Shown in pieces: positions 1 through 7,037 of a stretch of DNA of 27,051 nt. Under the pieces are notes generated by a model. That model saw nothing but the letters and a program-made list of their open reading frames with translations. It ran no database searches and was not told where the DNA came from. Each line of letters begins with the position of its first letter. Position 1 is the first letter of the stretch. The stretch is from JAZKSG01 sp036626215. GTDB taxonomy: Archaea > Thermoplasmatota > E2 > DHVEG-1. The stretch lies in assembly GCA_036626215.1 (NCBI GenBank), contig JAZKSG010000019.1, forward strand, positions 1 to 27,051, read 5' to 3'. A program made the position numbers and the translations under genes.

Positions 1-398
1 TAGTCTCAGATTTTAAGGAGTCTAGTGGCGATGAAAACTGTGCTGCTATGTTTTCGGTTATGGGTGGCCGCGTCAGCGAAGGACTTGATTTTCCAGCTGA
101 GGAATTGGAGATTGCAGTAATAGTAGGCATCCCCTATCCCAAACCTACTGCTCGTCAAAGAGGATTACAACGATATTATGATCTCAAATTCAACAAAGGA
201 TGGGAATATACAGTTGAGGCGCCTACAGCTCGTAAACTTTTACAGAGTATAGGTCGACTTATCCGAGATGAAACAGATCGTGGAGTAGCGGTTATACTTG
301 ATAGACGAGCATCTCGTTTCAAAAAATATATACGTGATCTACAAGAATCAAAAAATTTTCTAAATGACGTCAAAAATTTCATGAAAAAAGAAGAATAA
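1..398 (+). CDS. XPD/Rad3-family (DinG-like) DNA helicase, C-terminal part
   Basis: This is the 3' end of a superfamily 2 helicase cut by the window edge. The frame is open from base 3, so the true start lies upstream. Visible are motif V (GGRVSEGLDFP, just after base 60) and motif VI (QSIGRLIRDETDRG, about bases 243-285), the ATP- and arginine-finger-bearing motifs of helicase domain 2 in the XPD/Rad3/DinG group. Family members unwind DNA 5' to 3' and usually carry an Fe-S cluster in the N-terminal half, which is outside the window and cannot be checked. The protein ends in a lysine/glutamate-rich tail. It is convergent with the Trm112-like gene, with 7 nt between the stops. Family assignment is secure; the choice between XPD and a DinG-like paralog is not. 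Confidence 0.9.
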   Translation, partial: VSDFKESSGDENCAAMFSVMGGRVSEGLDFPAEELEIAVIVGIPYPKPTARQRGLQRYYDLKFNKGWEYTVEAPTARKLLQSIGRLIRDETDRGVAVILDRRASRFKKYIRDLQESKNFLNDVKNFMKKEE

Positions 399-405
399 AA
401 AAATA

Positions 406-582
406 TTATTTTTTCTTCGGTAGAAAGTTAGGTATACCCTCATCTATAGGGTAGCTGTTATCACAGTTTTTACATTTCAGACTACCCGTTATTATTTCAT
501 CTTCTTCCTCTTCGTTAACAGTAAGTTTTAACGAACCTTTACATTTCGGACAGCAAAGGATTTCAATTATTTCTCTCTTCAA
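406..582 (-). CDS. Trm112-like zinc-binding protein
   Basis: A small protein of about 58 residues with a CPKC pair near the N-terminus and a CKNC pair in the second half, followed by YPIDEGIPNFLP, the hallmark of the Trm112/UPF0434 fold. Trm112 proteins are obligate partners that stabilise several SAM-dependent methyltransferases acting on tRNA, rRNA and translation factors. The frame extends to a TTG at 597, but the TTG at 582 has GAGGAG five bases upstream and is preferred; no ATG is available. It is the last gene of a minus-strand run after the YhaM-like and RNase J-like genes, separated from the former by about 45 nt, which may place it in an RNA-metabolism operon. Function is inferred from the family; its methyltransferase partner is not in the window. 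Confidence 0.85.
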   Translation of the reverse strand: MKREIIEILCCPKCKGSLKLTVNEEEEDEIITGSLKCKNCDNSYPIDEGIPNFLPKKK

Positions 583-627
583 TTTTTCTCCTCTCAAAAA
601 AATATGATATAATAGATATTAATACTT

Positions 628-1707
628 TTAGTAGTCCTCTCTAAGATAAAACGGTCTCTTCCTTCCTTCTTCCGAATCCCATATAAAACCCCATTCTTCC
701 TCGAACATTTGACGCCCTTCTTCAAGAGTCTGAATAAAATTTTTGATTTGAGCATCCATATTGTCGGCCTGATGGAGAATACACGCCTCTATAGTTTTAG
801 GTAGACGAGGACTTCCATATTCATATTTTCCATGATGACTCAAAACCATATGGGACAGATGCGTCTCTAACTCCTCATCAAACTCTTCTCCTCTCTGCCG
901 CATCGCCATTATATTCTCCCTTATCCAACGGTCACCTAAAACGATGTGCCCTATGAAGTTACCCATTGAGGTTTTGTCTACAGTTGTCGTAGCTCTATAC
1001 TCTTTTATTTTTCCAACATCATGTAGTATCGCTCCGGCAATCAACAAATCTTTGTTTATACCTGGATAAGTTTCACAGATTTTTTTACAGAGTTTTATAA
1101 CGCTAACCGTATGTTCAAGGTTGCCGCCGACATAGTTATGATGATGTGTAATCGCTGAAGGACTCTGTCTAAAATCTTCTATAAACTCAGAGTCGTCAAA
1201 AAACACATGCAGAAGTTTATTCAGCTGCTTGTTTTCAACTTTGTCTATCTCAGCTGTCACTTCATCCAAAAGATTCTGAATTTTTTCAGATTCCAATGAT
1301 TGAACAAAATTTGATACATCATATTCATCTGGGCTACAACGACGGATTCCACCCTTTTTCTCATTTATACTAATCTGAGGTTTATCTTCATATTTTTCAA
1401 CATTCCCTCCCCTTATAAAGACGACATCTCCAACGTTGAAACTATCATACAACCGTTTAACGTGATCCTTATTTTCTCCACCCCAAAATTTTACACTTAT
1501 CTCACCGGTTTTATCAGCAGCTATAAAACTAAACCAGGTTCCTTTTTTGTATGGACGCGGCGGATTTTTAATTTTAACAGCATAAAAATCGTTTGTAACA
1601 TCTCCTTCATTTAAATCTTCGATAAACTTTTGTTTTTCTCGTTTACCAGTATCGGCTTTGATCATAGTCTGTTCCTCTTTTTTTCCATAGTTGTACAAAT
1701 CTGACAT
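628..1707 (-). CDS. YhaM-like OB-fold plus HD-domain protein (putative 3'-5' exonuclease)
   Basis: 359 residues with the order of Bacillus YhaM. An OB-fold nucleic-acid-binding domain spans about residues 30-125 (NDFYAVKIKNPPRPYKKGTWF, then GDVVFIRGG). An HD phosphohydrolase domain follows: ITHHHNYVGGNLEHT near 186-200, the HD pair in ILHDVGKI at H229/D230, HHGKYE at 291-296 and the distal Asp in HQAD at 315. YhaM enzymes trim RNA or single-stranded DNA 3' to 5' with metal ions; substrate here is inferred only. Start ATG at 1707 has GGGAGG eleven bases upstream, normal spacing for this window. It lies 77 nt downstream of the RNase J-like gene on the same strand and so may share its transcript. 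All predicted metal ligands are present. Confidence 0.87.
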   Translation of the reverse strand: MSDLYNYGKKEEQTMIKADTGKREKQKFIEDLNEGDVTNDFYAVKIKNPPRPYKKGTWFSFIAADKTGEISVKFWGGENKDHVKRLYDSFNVGDVVFIRGGNVEKYEDKPQISINEKKGGIRRCSPDEYDVSNFVQSLESEKIQNLLDEVTAEIDKVENKQLNKLLHVFFDDSEFIEDFRQSPSAITHHHNYVGGNLEHTVSVIKLCKKICETYPGINKDLLIAGAILHDVGKIKEYRATTTVDKTSMGNFIGHIVLGDRWIRENIMAMRQRGEEFDEELETHLSHMVLSHHGKYEYGSPRLPKTIEACILHQADNMDAQIKNFIQTLEEGRQMFEEEWGFIWDSEEGRKRPFYLREDY

Positions 1708-1784
1708 CTGAAATTTTTCCTCCCGATTTTTTTATGAAAAACATTCTAACTCTGTTTTTTTAAGGATACACTATCTATAAGAAG

Positions 1785-3254
1785 TTATAGTTTATACGTT
1801 TTTCCTTCCTTAGTCATCGTCGTTTCTACATCAAGTTTTTTGAACATCCCGGGCTGTTCTGTATGAATTGGGAACAACTGCTTTGGATTTATTTTCTTTA
1901 TCATTTCAAATATAGCTGGGCCAGATGCATGTCCTGAAGAATGTATTCTCCGCTCGGGATACAAACCAAGCATTTTCAACCAGTTGTCTATCCTCCTCTG
2001 ATCAAGTTTCATCTCTTCAGAGAAAGGCTCACATATACTTCTTATATGTACACTCTCTTCTTTTGGTTTAATATCCAGTAGGTTGTTAAGCTGGAAGTAA
2101 TTCATAAACATAACAAAATCCTTTTGATTTTCTCTTATCTCTCTAGCATCGATTATGTTATCCTTGGAGAGATATGTTTTTTCCCAGGAACTATAATCTT
2201 TTTCTATCTGATCTTCTGGGAAATCATTTCTTCCGATCAGCCCCCAGCTTTTTTTTGGATAAAAAATCCTTATATTTTCATCATCTGACGCAGGGAGTCT
2301 CTCCACGTTATATTTTTTCATCAAATCAAGCAACATAGCTTGTCTGTATTCTATTACAAGTTTTCTATCATTTTTTATTGCGGTGTTGTAAAACGTTAAT
2401 AGCCTCTCTGTATCCCTTATAGGGAAGTTAACTATGGCTAATCCTTTCTGTCCGTGTATATATTTTGTACTTTCTTTTTGAACATAATTCTCTGTTCTCG
2501 CCTGTTTTTCTTTTATTCTTGTTCCTTCAGATAACATAATCTTTGGTTCTGATTCTGCAGCTTTTTCAACAAAATCATTGCTCCATTCATGATGTCGACC
2601 ATGAAATCTTAAATCTCCAGTATATATAATCGATCCCTCACTGGTATGTATTATAAACCCTGTGCCCCCTGGAAGAGAATGGTCTACCCTGTAAGGCTCG
2701 ATTTCTAGACTACCGATTTTGAACTTCTCTCCGAATTCAAATTCTTCTATATCTCTCTTTTTTACTCCATCTCTTGCATCTCTTCTCTTTAAACCATCTC
2801 CTCTTTTTTTAGGGATTAATTTAAATGTGGGTTTAAACGTGGTAAACTCTTCGAATCCTGCGGTTCCAGTTCTAGTAAATAATTCCATCACTGCATTTGT
2901 TTCACCACTTGCATAAACTGGTATATCTCGTCTTAGAAAATGTACATAACCGACATGATCCATATGGCTATGTGTTATTAGCACACCGTCTACAGCGTTT
3001 TCCTCCTTATAGTCGAGCCCCATATGTTTACAATAATCTCTTCTGTAAATACCTTTTAAATCCGGGAGAAGACCTAATTGTATTAAATCTTTTATACAGT
3101 TGCATTTTCTAGGTGGCATGTATTCTGTGAAATAATCGTTATGTTCTTTGAAATTCATTCCAAAATCTAAAAAAATTTTTGTATCATCATCTTGAAGAAG
3201 GATTTTATTTCCACCTATTTGTCCAACTCCACCGTAGAAAGTTAGCTTAACCAA
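1785..3254 (-). CDS. RNase J-like metallo-beta-lactamase/beta-CASP ribonuclease
   Basis: 489 residues. The N-terminus (KLTFYGGVGQIGGNK) is that of the RNase J/CPSF group. Metal-binding motifs are HSHMDH at 95-100, VDH at 190-192 and YTGDLRFHG at 211-219; the C-terminal part has HSSGHASG (H442) and PIHTE (H464), the beta-CASP histidine motifs. Such enzymes cut or digest RNA. An Arg/Lys/Asp-rich insert at about 149-172 (KKRGDGLKRRDARDG) is unusual between motifs II and III. Internal spacing differs from textbook RNase J, so an archaeal subgroup is likely. The start is a TTG at 3254 right after an in-frame TAG, with no clear ribosome site. It heads the minus-strand run leading to the YhaM-like and Trm112-like genes. 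Confidence 0.87.
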   Translation of the reverse strand: MVKLTFYGGVGQIGGNKILLQDDDTKIFLDFGMNFKEHNDYFTEYMPPRKCNCIKDLIQLGLLPDLKGIYRRDYCKHMGLDYKEENAVDGVLITHSHMDHVGYVHFLRRDIPVYASGETNAVMELFTRTGTAGFEEFTTFKPTFKLIPKKRGDGLKRRDARDGVKKRDIEEFEFGEKFKIGSLEIEPYRVDHSLPGGTGFIIHTSEGSIIYTGDLRFHGRHHEWSNDFVEKAAESEPKIMLSEGTRIKEKQARTENYVQKESTKYIHGQKGLAIVNFPIRDTERLLTFYNTAIKNDRKLVIEYRQAMLLDLMKKYNVERLPASDDENIRIFYPKKSWGLIGRNDFPEDQIEKDYSSWEKTYLSKDNIIDAREIRENQKDFVMFMNYFQLNNLLDIKPKEESVHIRSICEPFSEEMKLDQRRIDNWLKMLGLYPERRIHSSGHASGPAIFEMIKKINPKQLFPIHTEQPGMFKKLDVETTMTKEGKTYKL

Positions 3255-3351
3255 TCTCTATTTACACCCTATTTTTTCTTAAAAGAACCTCTTCTAGTTA
3301 AACTTTATCTCTAAAAAACAGTTAGTGCTCTCTAAAAAATTAATATATAAC

Positions 3352-3367
3352 TGGCGGAATCCCACCA
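3352..3367 (-). terminator. Possible hairpin terminator after the 39-aa gene
   Basis: TGGCGG and CCACCA pair with one mismatch around a 4-nt loop, a GC-rich patch in AT-rich surroundings. Read on the minus strand, a run of T follows about 12 nt later. It sits just downstream of the minus-strand 39-aa frame. Archaeal termination depends mainly on T-runs, so the hairpin role is uncertain. Confidence 0.3.
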
Positions 3368-3379
3368 TAGTATAATATT

Positions 3380-3499
3380 TTAGTTTTTTTCTTTTCCATG
3401 AGCTAATTCTTTAGCTCTTTGACCGACAACAAAAAGTTTTGCTATAAAAGAAATTTCTTTCGCCTCTGTTTTTCCGGATACTTGTCCAACAATCATCAT
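3380..3499 (-). CDS. Possible 39-aa protein of unknown function
   Basis: A short frame opening with two ATG codons (3499 and 3496) and beginning MMIVGQVSGKTEAKEISF; it ends in a basic HGKEKN tail. It lies in the 385-nt gap between the RNase J-like gene and purP and is the only coding candidate there. A TATA-like element (minus-strand TTTTAAAC, about 3530-3538) would give a very short leader, and no Shine-Dalgarno is seen. A hairpin and T-run follow the stop. The opening VGQVSGKTEAKEISF faintly resembles the N-terminal barrel of HerA-type ATPases (GxVxGxTxxxEFxF), but it is far too short to be one. I do not recognise the family. The balanced amino-acid content favours a real gene, but chance cannot be excluded. 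Confidence 0.45.
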   Translation of the reverse strand: MMIVGQVSGKTEAKEISFIAKLFVVGQRAKELAHGKEKN

Positions 3500-3520
3500 C
3501 TTTTATCGAATATATGGTTT

Positions 3521-3567
3521 GTATCTGAAGTTTAAAAGGTGTTGTTGTACAAATGTTATCCAGATAC
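3521..3567. promoter_or_regulatory. Inverted repeat in the purP/39-aa divergent promoter
   Basis: GTATCTG at 3521-3527 and CAGATAC at 3561-3567 are a perfect 7-bp inverted repeat flanking the TATA-like stretch at 3531-3538 and a TTGTACAA palindrome at 3544-3551. Placement in a divergent promoter suggests an operator. The arms are short enough that chance is possible. Confidence 0.3.
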
Positions 3568-3639
3568 CTATTTTTTAATTTTTAATCGAAACTAATAAAA
3601 AACCTCTTTTCATAAAGGGACTGCAAGGGTGTCATATTT

Positions 3640-4716
3640 ATGGCGAAAGTAGATATTGAAGGCATGCTTGCAGATTATGATAAAGACGATTTGACGATTT
3701 GTACTGTTTGTTCTCATTCTAGCCTTCAACTTTTTAATGGAGCTAAAAAAGAAGGTTTTAAAACTTTAGGTATCGCAGTGGGTGAACAACGAAAAAAATT
3801 TTATGACGCGTTCCCACAGGGTAAACCTGATGAGTTTTTGATGGTTGATGATTATAAAGAAATCATGGATTACACCGATGAACTCCAGGATAGAAACTGT
3901 ATAGTTATACCTCATGGTTCATTTGTAGAATACTTAGGTGCTGACAACTTTTTGAAACTAGATCTACCTACTTTTGGTAATCGCGATGTTTTAATGTGGG
4001 AGTCTGATCGATCTAAAGAACGAGATTGGCTCGTGGATGCTGGTTTAACAATGCCGCGTGAAATAAAAGATCCACATTTCATTGAACAACCTGTTATTGT
4101 TAAATATCATGGAGCTAAAGGCGGTAAAGGATTTTTTATAGCTAAAACCTATGAAGAATTTAAAAGAAGAGTTAACCCTGATAAAAAGTATACCATACAG
4201 GAATTTGTTTTAGGTACACGTTACTATCTCCACTATTTCTATTCACCTATACAAAAAAATGCCTATAAAATAGATGGAGGCAAAGGCAGCATTCAACTAT
4301 TATCCATAGATAGACGTGACGAAACCACTATCGATGAAGTTCAACGTCTTGGTTCTATTGCTGAATTAGAAGAAGTAGGTATCCATCCAACTTTCGTTGT
4401 AACTGGTAATATACCTATAGTTATACGTGAATCACTTCTTCCTAAAGTTTTTGAGATGGGTGAAGCCGTAGTTAAAAAATCACTTGATTTATTCGGCGGT
4501 ATAATAGGCAGTTTCTGCCTTGAGACAGTAGTCACTGAAAGCCTGGAATTCAAAGTATTCGAAATCTCAGCGCGTATCGTAGCAGGTACCAACCCATATA
4601 TCTCTGGTAGCCCTTATGCAGAGCTCATACAACCAGATCTTAGTACTGGGAGACGCATAGCACAGGAGATAAAATATGCAAACAAGAAAGATCAACTATC
4701 GGAGATTCTAAGCTAA
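3640..4716 (+). CDS. purP: FAICAR synthetase PurP (ATP-grasp), purine synthesis
   Basis: Formate-dependent 5-formaminoimidazole-4-carboxamide ribonucleotide synthetase, the archaeal replacement for the AICAR transformylase activity of PurH: AICAR + formate + ATP gives FAICAR. The 358-residue length is typical. Diagnostic stretches are ICTVCSHSSLQLFNGAKKEG near residue 20, VIPHGSFVEYLG, PTFGNRDVLMWESDR, the ATP-grasp segment PVIVKYHGAKGGKGFFIA, and the metal-ligand region FKVFEISARIVAGTNPY near the C-terminus. Start ATG at 3640 is preceded by an AAGGGTGT ribosome-site-like sequence. nep1 follows after 21 nt on the same strand, so the two are probably cotranscribed. purF lies 11 kb away, so purine genes are scattered. 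Assignment is secure. Confidence 0.96.
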   Translation: MAKVDIEGMLADYDKDDLTICTVCSHSSLQLFNGAKKEGFKTLGIAVGEQRKKFYDAFPQGKPDEFLMVDDYKEIMDYTDELQDRNCIVIPHGSFVEYLGADNFLKLDLPTFGNRDVLMWESDRSKERDWLVDAGLTMPREIKDPHFIEQPVIVKYHGAKGGKGFFIAKTYEEFKRRVNPDKKYTIQEFVLGTRYYLHYFYSPIQKNAYKIDGGKGSIQLLSIDRRDETTIDEVQRLGSIAELEEVGIHPTFVVTGNIPIVIRESLLPKVFEMGEAVVKKSLDLFGGIIGSFCLETVVTESLEFKVFEISARIVAGTNPYISGSPYAELIQPDLSTGRRIAQEIKYANKKDQLSEILS

Positions 4717-4737
4717 AAAATAATTTTTGGTTGAACT

Positions 4738-5415
4738 ATGTTAACGTTAGTACTTGCTGAAACAGAAATAGAACAAATTCCCAAAAAAATATTGTTTCAT
4801 CCTGATGTAAAATCTTCTGCGAAAAAAAGAGGTAAAAAACCTAATGAAATTATTTTAAACTCAAGTTATCACCATTCAGCTATGAAAAAAATAAAAGAAG
4901 GATATAGACGTGGACGACCAGACATCCTTCATTTTTTTCTAATCAACACCTTGGAATCCATCTTAAACAAACAAGACAAGCTAAAGACAGTTATCCATAC
5001 TAGAAACGATGAAGCAATATATGTCACTCCTGAAACCCGTATAATGCGAGATTATAACCGCTTTATCGGTCTTATGGAGCAACTATTTGAAAAAAAATAT
5101 GTGCCTAATAAGGAGAAACCACTACTTTATATAAATGAAAATCAAACTTTGGAAGATATTATAGAAAAATCCTCTGCAGATATAAAGATAGGTTTTTCTA
5201 CAAAAGGAAAACAAGTCAATCTACCAGCTTATTTCAATGATTTAAAACAAAAAAACATGGACGATGTTCTTTGTGTAATAGGTGGCTTCCCAAAAGATAG
5301 TTATAAAAATAATATTCAGAGTTTAACAGACAAAGTTTTATCGATTTGTAACAAAAATTTGTCTTCATGGACGGTTGCCAATGAGATAATAGTAAACTAT
5401 GAAAACGTATATTAA
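4738..5415 (+). CDS. nep1: rRNA pseudouridine N1-methyltransferase Nep1 (Emg1)
   Basis: 225 residues of the SPOUT-class methyltransferase that N1-methylates a pseudouridine in the helix 35 loop of 16S rRNA and helps assemble the small subunit. Signature segments are ILNSSYHHSAMKK (about 39-51), YRRGRPDILHF (57-66), VIHTRNDEAIYVTPETR (85-101) and the RNA-contacting RDYNRFIGLMEQLF (104-117). The SAM-binding trefoil knot is the C-terminal third, with VIGGFPKDSY and the terminal SSWTVANEI stretch. It starts 21 nt after purP, a spacing that suggests one transcript. It converges on the small-protein operon, with 21 nt between stops. Confidence 0.95.
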   Translation: MLTLVLAETEIEQIPKKILFHPDVKSSAKKRGKKPNEIILNSSYHHSAMKKIKEGYRRGRPDILHFFLINTLESILNKQDKLKTVIHTRNDEAIYVTPETRIMRDYNRFIGLMEQLFEKKYVPNKEKPLLYINENQTLEDIIEKSSADIKIGFSTKGKQVNLPAYFNDLKQKNMDDVLCVIGGFPKDSYKNNIQSLTDKVLSICNKNLSSWTVANEIIVNYENVY

Positions 5416-5436
5416 AATAACAAAAAATATATTTTT

Positions 5437-5661
5437 TTAGCTGCTTTCTTCTATTTTTTCCTCAGCTTTTTCCATCTCTTCTTTTATACGTTTATCAAGT
5501 TTTTTATCTACGCCTTGTTCTTGAGCTATTCTCTGCATTCCAGCTATGATATTTTCCCATCCTACCTGTTGAGATAATGCAAAATCCCACATATCTAGTT
5601 TTTTTCCTCCATCTGCTTTTTTAAATTCTTCAAGAAACTCTTCTTTACTTTTTTCTTCCAT
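5437..5661 (-). CDS. Small charged protein, paralog of its upstream neighbour (74 aa)
   Basis: Unknown function. It is 74 residues, very rich in Lys and Glu, predicted mostly helical, with the core LEEFKKADGGKKLDMWDFAL and a Lys/Glu C-terminal tail (about 55-74) that could form a coiled coil. It matches the 56-aa protein encoded 14 nt upstream at 22 of its first 49 positions without gaps, including FKKAD, KLxMW, the AxxQ pair, WE and MxxIAxxQ. AAAGGTAT precedes the ATG, so the gene has its own ribosome site in a two-gene operon. No signal peptide, membrane segment or metal motif is visible. The conserved Trp and Met residues suggest a small folded helical domain with a protein partner. Confidence 0.8.
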   Translation of the reverse strand: MEEKSKEEFLEEFKKADGGKKLDMWDFALSQQVGWENIIAGMQRIAQEQGVDKKLDKRIKEEMEKAEEKIEESS

Positions 5662-5675
5662 AAGATGATACCTTT

Positions 5676-5846
5676 TTATTGTCTTAATTCTTTTATTTTT
5701 TGTTTCCTGGCGATCTTCGACATTTCATCTAGCATTTCTTCCCAGATTCCTTCTTGTTCTACGGCGTAAAACCACATATTCAGTTTCTCTTCGATATCTG
5801 CTTTTTTAAAATCCTCTAGGATTTTTTTCTGATCTTCTTCTTCCAT
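5676..5846 (-). CDS. Small charged protein, first of a tandem paralogous pair (56 aa)
   Basis: 56 residues beginning MEEEDQKKILEDFKKAD; it lacks the acidic tail of its partner and ends in the basic KIKELRQ. Homology to the downstream 74-aa protein (22/49 identical, no gaps) shows that it is a true gene and not a chance frame. A strong TATA box at 5891-5900 and GAGG about 12 nt before the ATG support expression. The tandem arrangement suggests duplication followed by divergence, possibly a heteromeric pair. Function is unknown and I recognise no named family. Confidence 0.82.
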   Translation of the reverse strand: MEEEDQKKILEDFKKADIEEKLNMWFYAVEQEGIWEEMLDEMSKIARKQKIKELRQ

Positions 5847-5890
5847 TTTTTCTTTTTCCTCTAAATGTTATTGTTTAATATCTTTGTCGA

Positions 5891-5900
5891 ATATAAAAAG
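5891..5900 (-). promoter_or_regulatory. TATA box of the small-protein operon
   Basis: Minus-strand CTTTTTATAT, an archaeal box A, lies about 50 nt before the ATG at 5846, placing transcription start near 5868 and leaving a leader of roughly 20 nt with GAGG. Confidence 0.5.
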
Positions 5901-5901
5901 T

Positions 5902-6951
5902 TTAGTTTATTCTTCTATTTTTCCATATTAAAACCATGATAGATGCTGCTAAGAAAACTATCATAATTTCGAATCCAGGTGTCAACCAGCCTTTATCTTT
6001 TTTCTTTTTGATGTCAACAGGGGGCTCTTCAAATATTTCTATTTTTGGTTTTTCCATTAGCGGATAATTGTCTTTTGCCTCCTCCTCAACAATATATGCC
6101 GTGTCTCCTACTCCATCTTTGTCTTCATCGGTTCCATTGTAATCACTCCAATAGTTGCCTATGCTGCCGTTATCCCATTGGTTATTCCCTAAGTACCCTT
6201 CGCCTTGTTGATTATTTTGTTCAAAAACGTTTAGAAAAACGGTGTTATCTGAGGATCCACAGCAGAAATACATACCTATTTCGCTGTTCTCCCTAAAAAT
6301 ATTTTTATAAATCATGTTCCAGCGGGAACCTTTTATCCTCACCCCATATTTATTTGAAGAAATCTTGTTGCTATATATCTTGTTGTTTCCTGAGAGTGAG
6401 CTAAGGTATAAACTATATTCTTTGTTTGAAACAAAAAGATTTTTTGAAAAGTTATTAAAATCCGAATATTTGCTGTATACTCCACAGGAGTTTTCTATGA
6501 TGTTGTTAGAGGAGATGTTGCCATATTTACAGTGGGATAGATAAAGCCCTGCATCGTAAGTATTACTTCCACTGTTTTGGACAGTGAAACCACTAATGTT
6601 TATATGTTTAGCGTATGAAATTTTTATTACATTACCTGATCCGCTTCCATCAATAATGGTATTGTTTCTATGTTCACCTGTAAGAGTTATATTTTTTTCT
6701 ATCAGTAGGTTTTCATAGTATGTCCCTTTTTTTACATATATTGTATCTCCAGCTGATGCGTTATCTATACCACTCTGAATAGTTTTAAAAGGATTAGATT
6801 GTGTTCCATCTCCATGTTGGTCTGCGTTTCCATCTACATAAATTGTTTTAATCGTATTTTCCGCTTTCACCGTCTGAAAATTAAAACAAAAAATGACAAG
6901 TATTGTTACTAATAAAATAAAAGATATTTTTCTGTATTTCTTTATCTTCAT
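5902..6951 (-). CDS. NosD-like beta-helix surface protein with PGF-CTERM anchor
   Basis: About 349 residues from the ATG at 6951; a GTG four codons upstream is less likely because GGCGGTG sits well before the ATG. A signal peptide (KKYRKISFILLVTILVIFCF, cleavage near VKAEN) leads to IYVDGNADQHGDGTQSNPFKTIQ, the start of NosD/right-handed parallel beta-helix repeats, continuing as NxISxNxI-type coils to about residue 270. A dockerin-like calcium loop DEDKDGVGD follows. The C-terminus has a low-complexity spacer, then TPGFE, a hydrophobic helix and KNRR, the tripartite PGF-CTERM signal cut by archaeosortase A and replaced by a lipid. It is thus probably a cell-surface glycoprotein or carbohydrate-binding protein; many Asn-X-Ser/Thr sites are present. 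No copper-protein or nos genes are nearby, so a role in nitrous oxide reduction is not implied. Confidence 0.85.
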   Translation of the reverse strand: MKIKKYRKISFILLVTILVIFCFNFQTVKAENTIKTIYVDGNADQHGDGTQSNPFKTIQSGIDNASAGDTIYVKKGTYYENLLIEKNITLTGEHRNNTIIDGSGSGNVIKISYAKHINISGFTVQNSGSNTYDAGLYLSHCKYGNISSNNIIENSCGVYSKYSDFNNFSKNLFVSNKEYSLYLSSLSGNNKIYSNKISSNKYGVRIKGSRWNMIYKNIFRENSEIGMYFCCGSSDNTVFLNVFEQNNQQGEGYLGNNQWDNGSIGNYWSDYNGTDEDKDGVGDTAYIVEEEAKDNYPLMEKPKIEIFEEPPVDIKKKKDKGWLTPGFEIMIVFLAASIMVLIWKNRRIN

Positions 6952-7037
6952 AATTTTTTGCACCGCCTGTCAAAGAGGTTTAAAAAAAACGAATGTTCCC
7001 CTAAGTAGAAATAAGTTTTGTATTTTTTTTGGTTTTT

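Noticed and set aside
1..398. Truncated or broken helicase gene
   Set aside because: The frame is open to the window edge, so the missing N-terminus is due to the cut, not to a mutation.
2719..3112. Plus-strand frames opposite the RNase J-like gene
   Set aside because: They lie fully inside a conserved gene on the other strand and show no family features or ribosome site.
5902..6951. Nitrous oxide reductase maturation (nosD) function
   Set aside because: Only the general beta-helix similarity is present; no nos neighbours, and a PGF anchor indicates a surface role.
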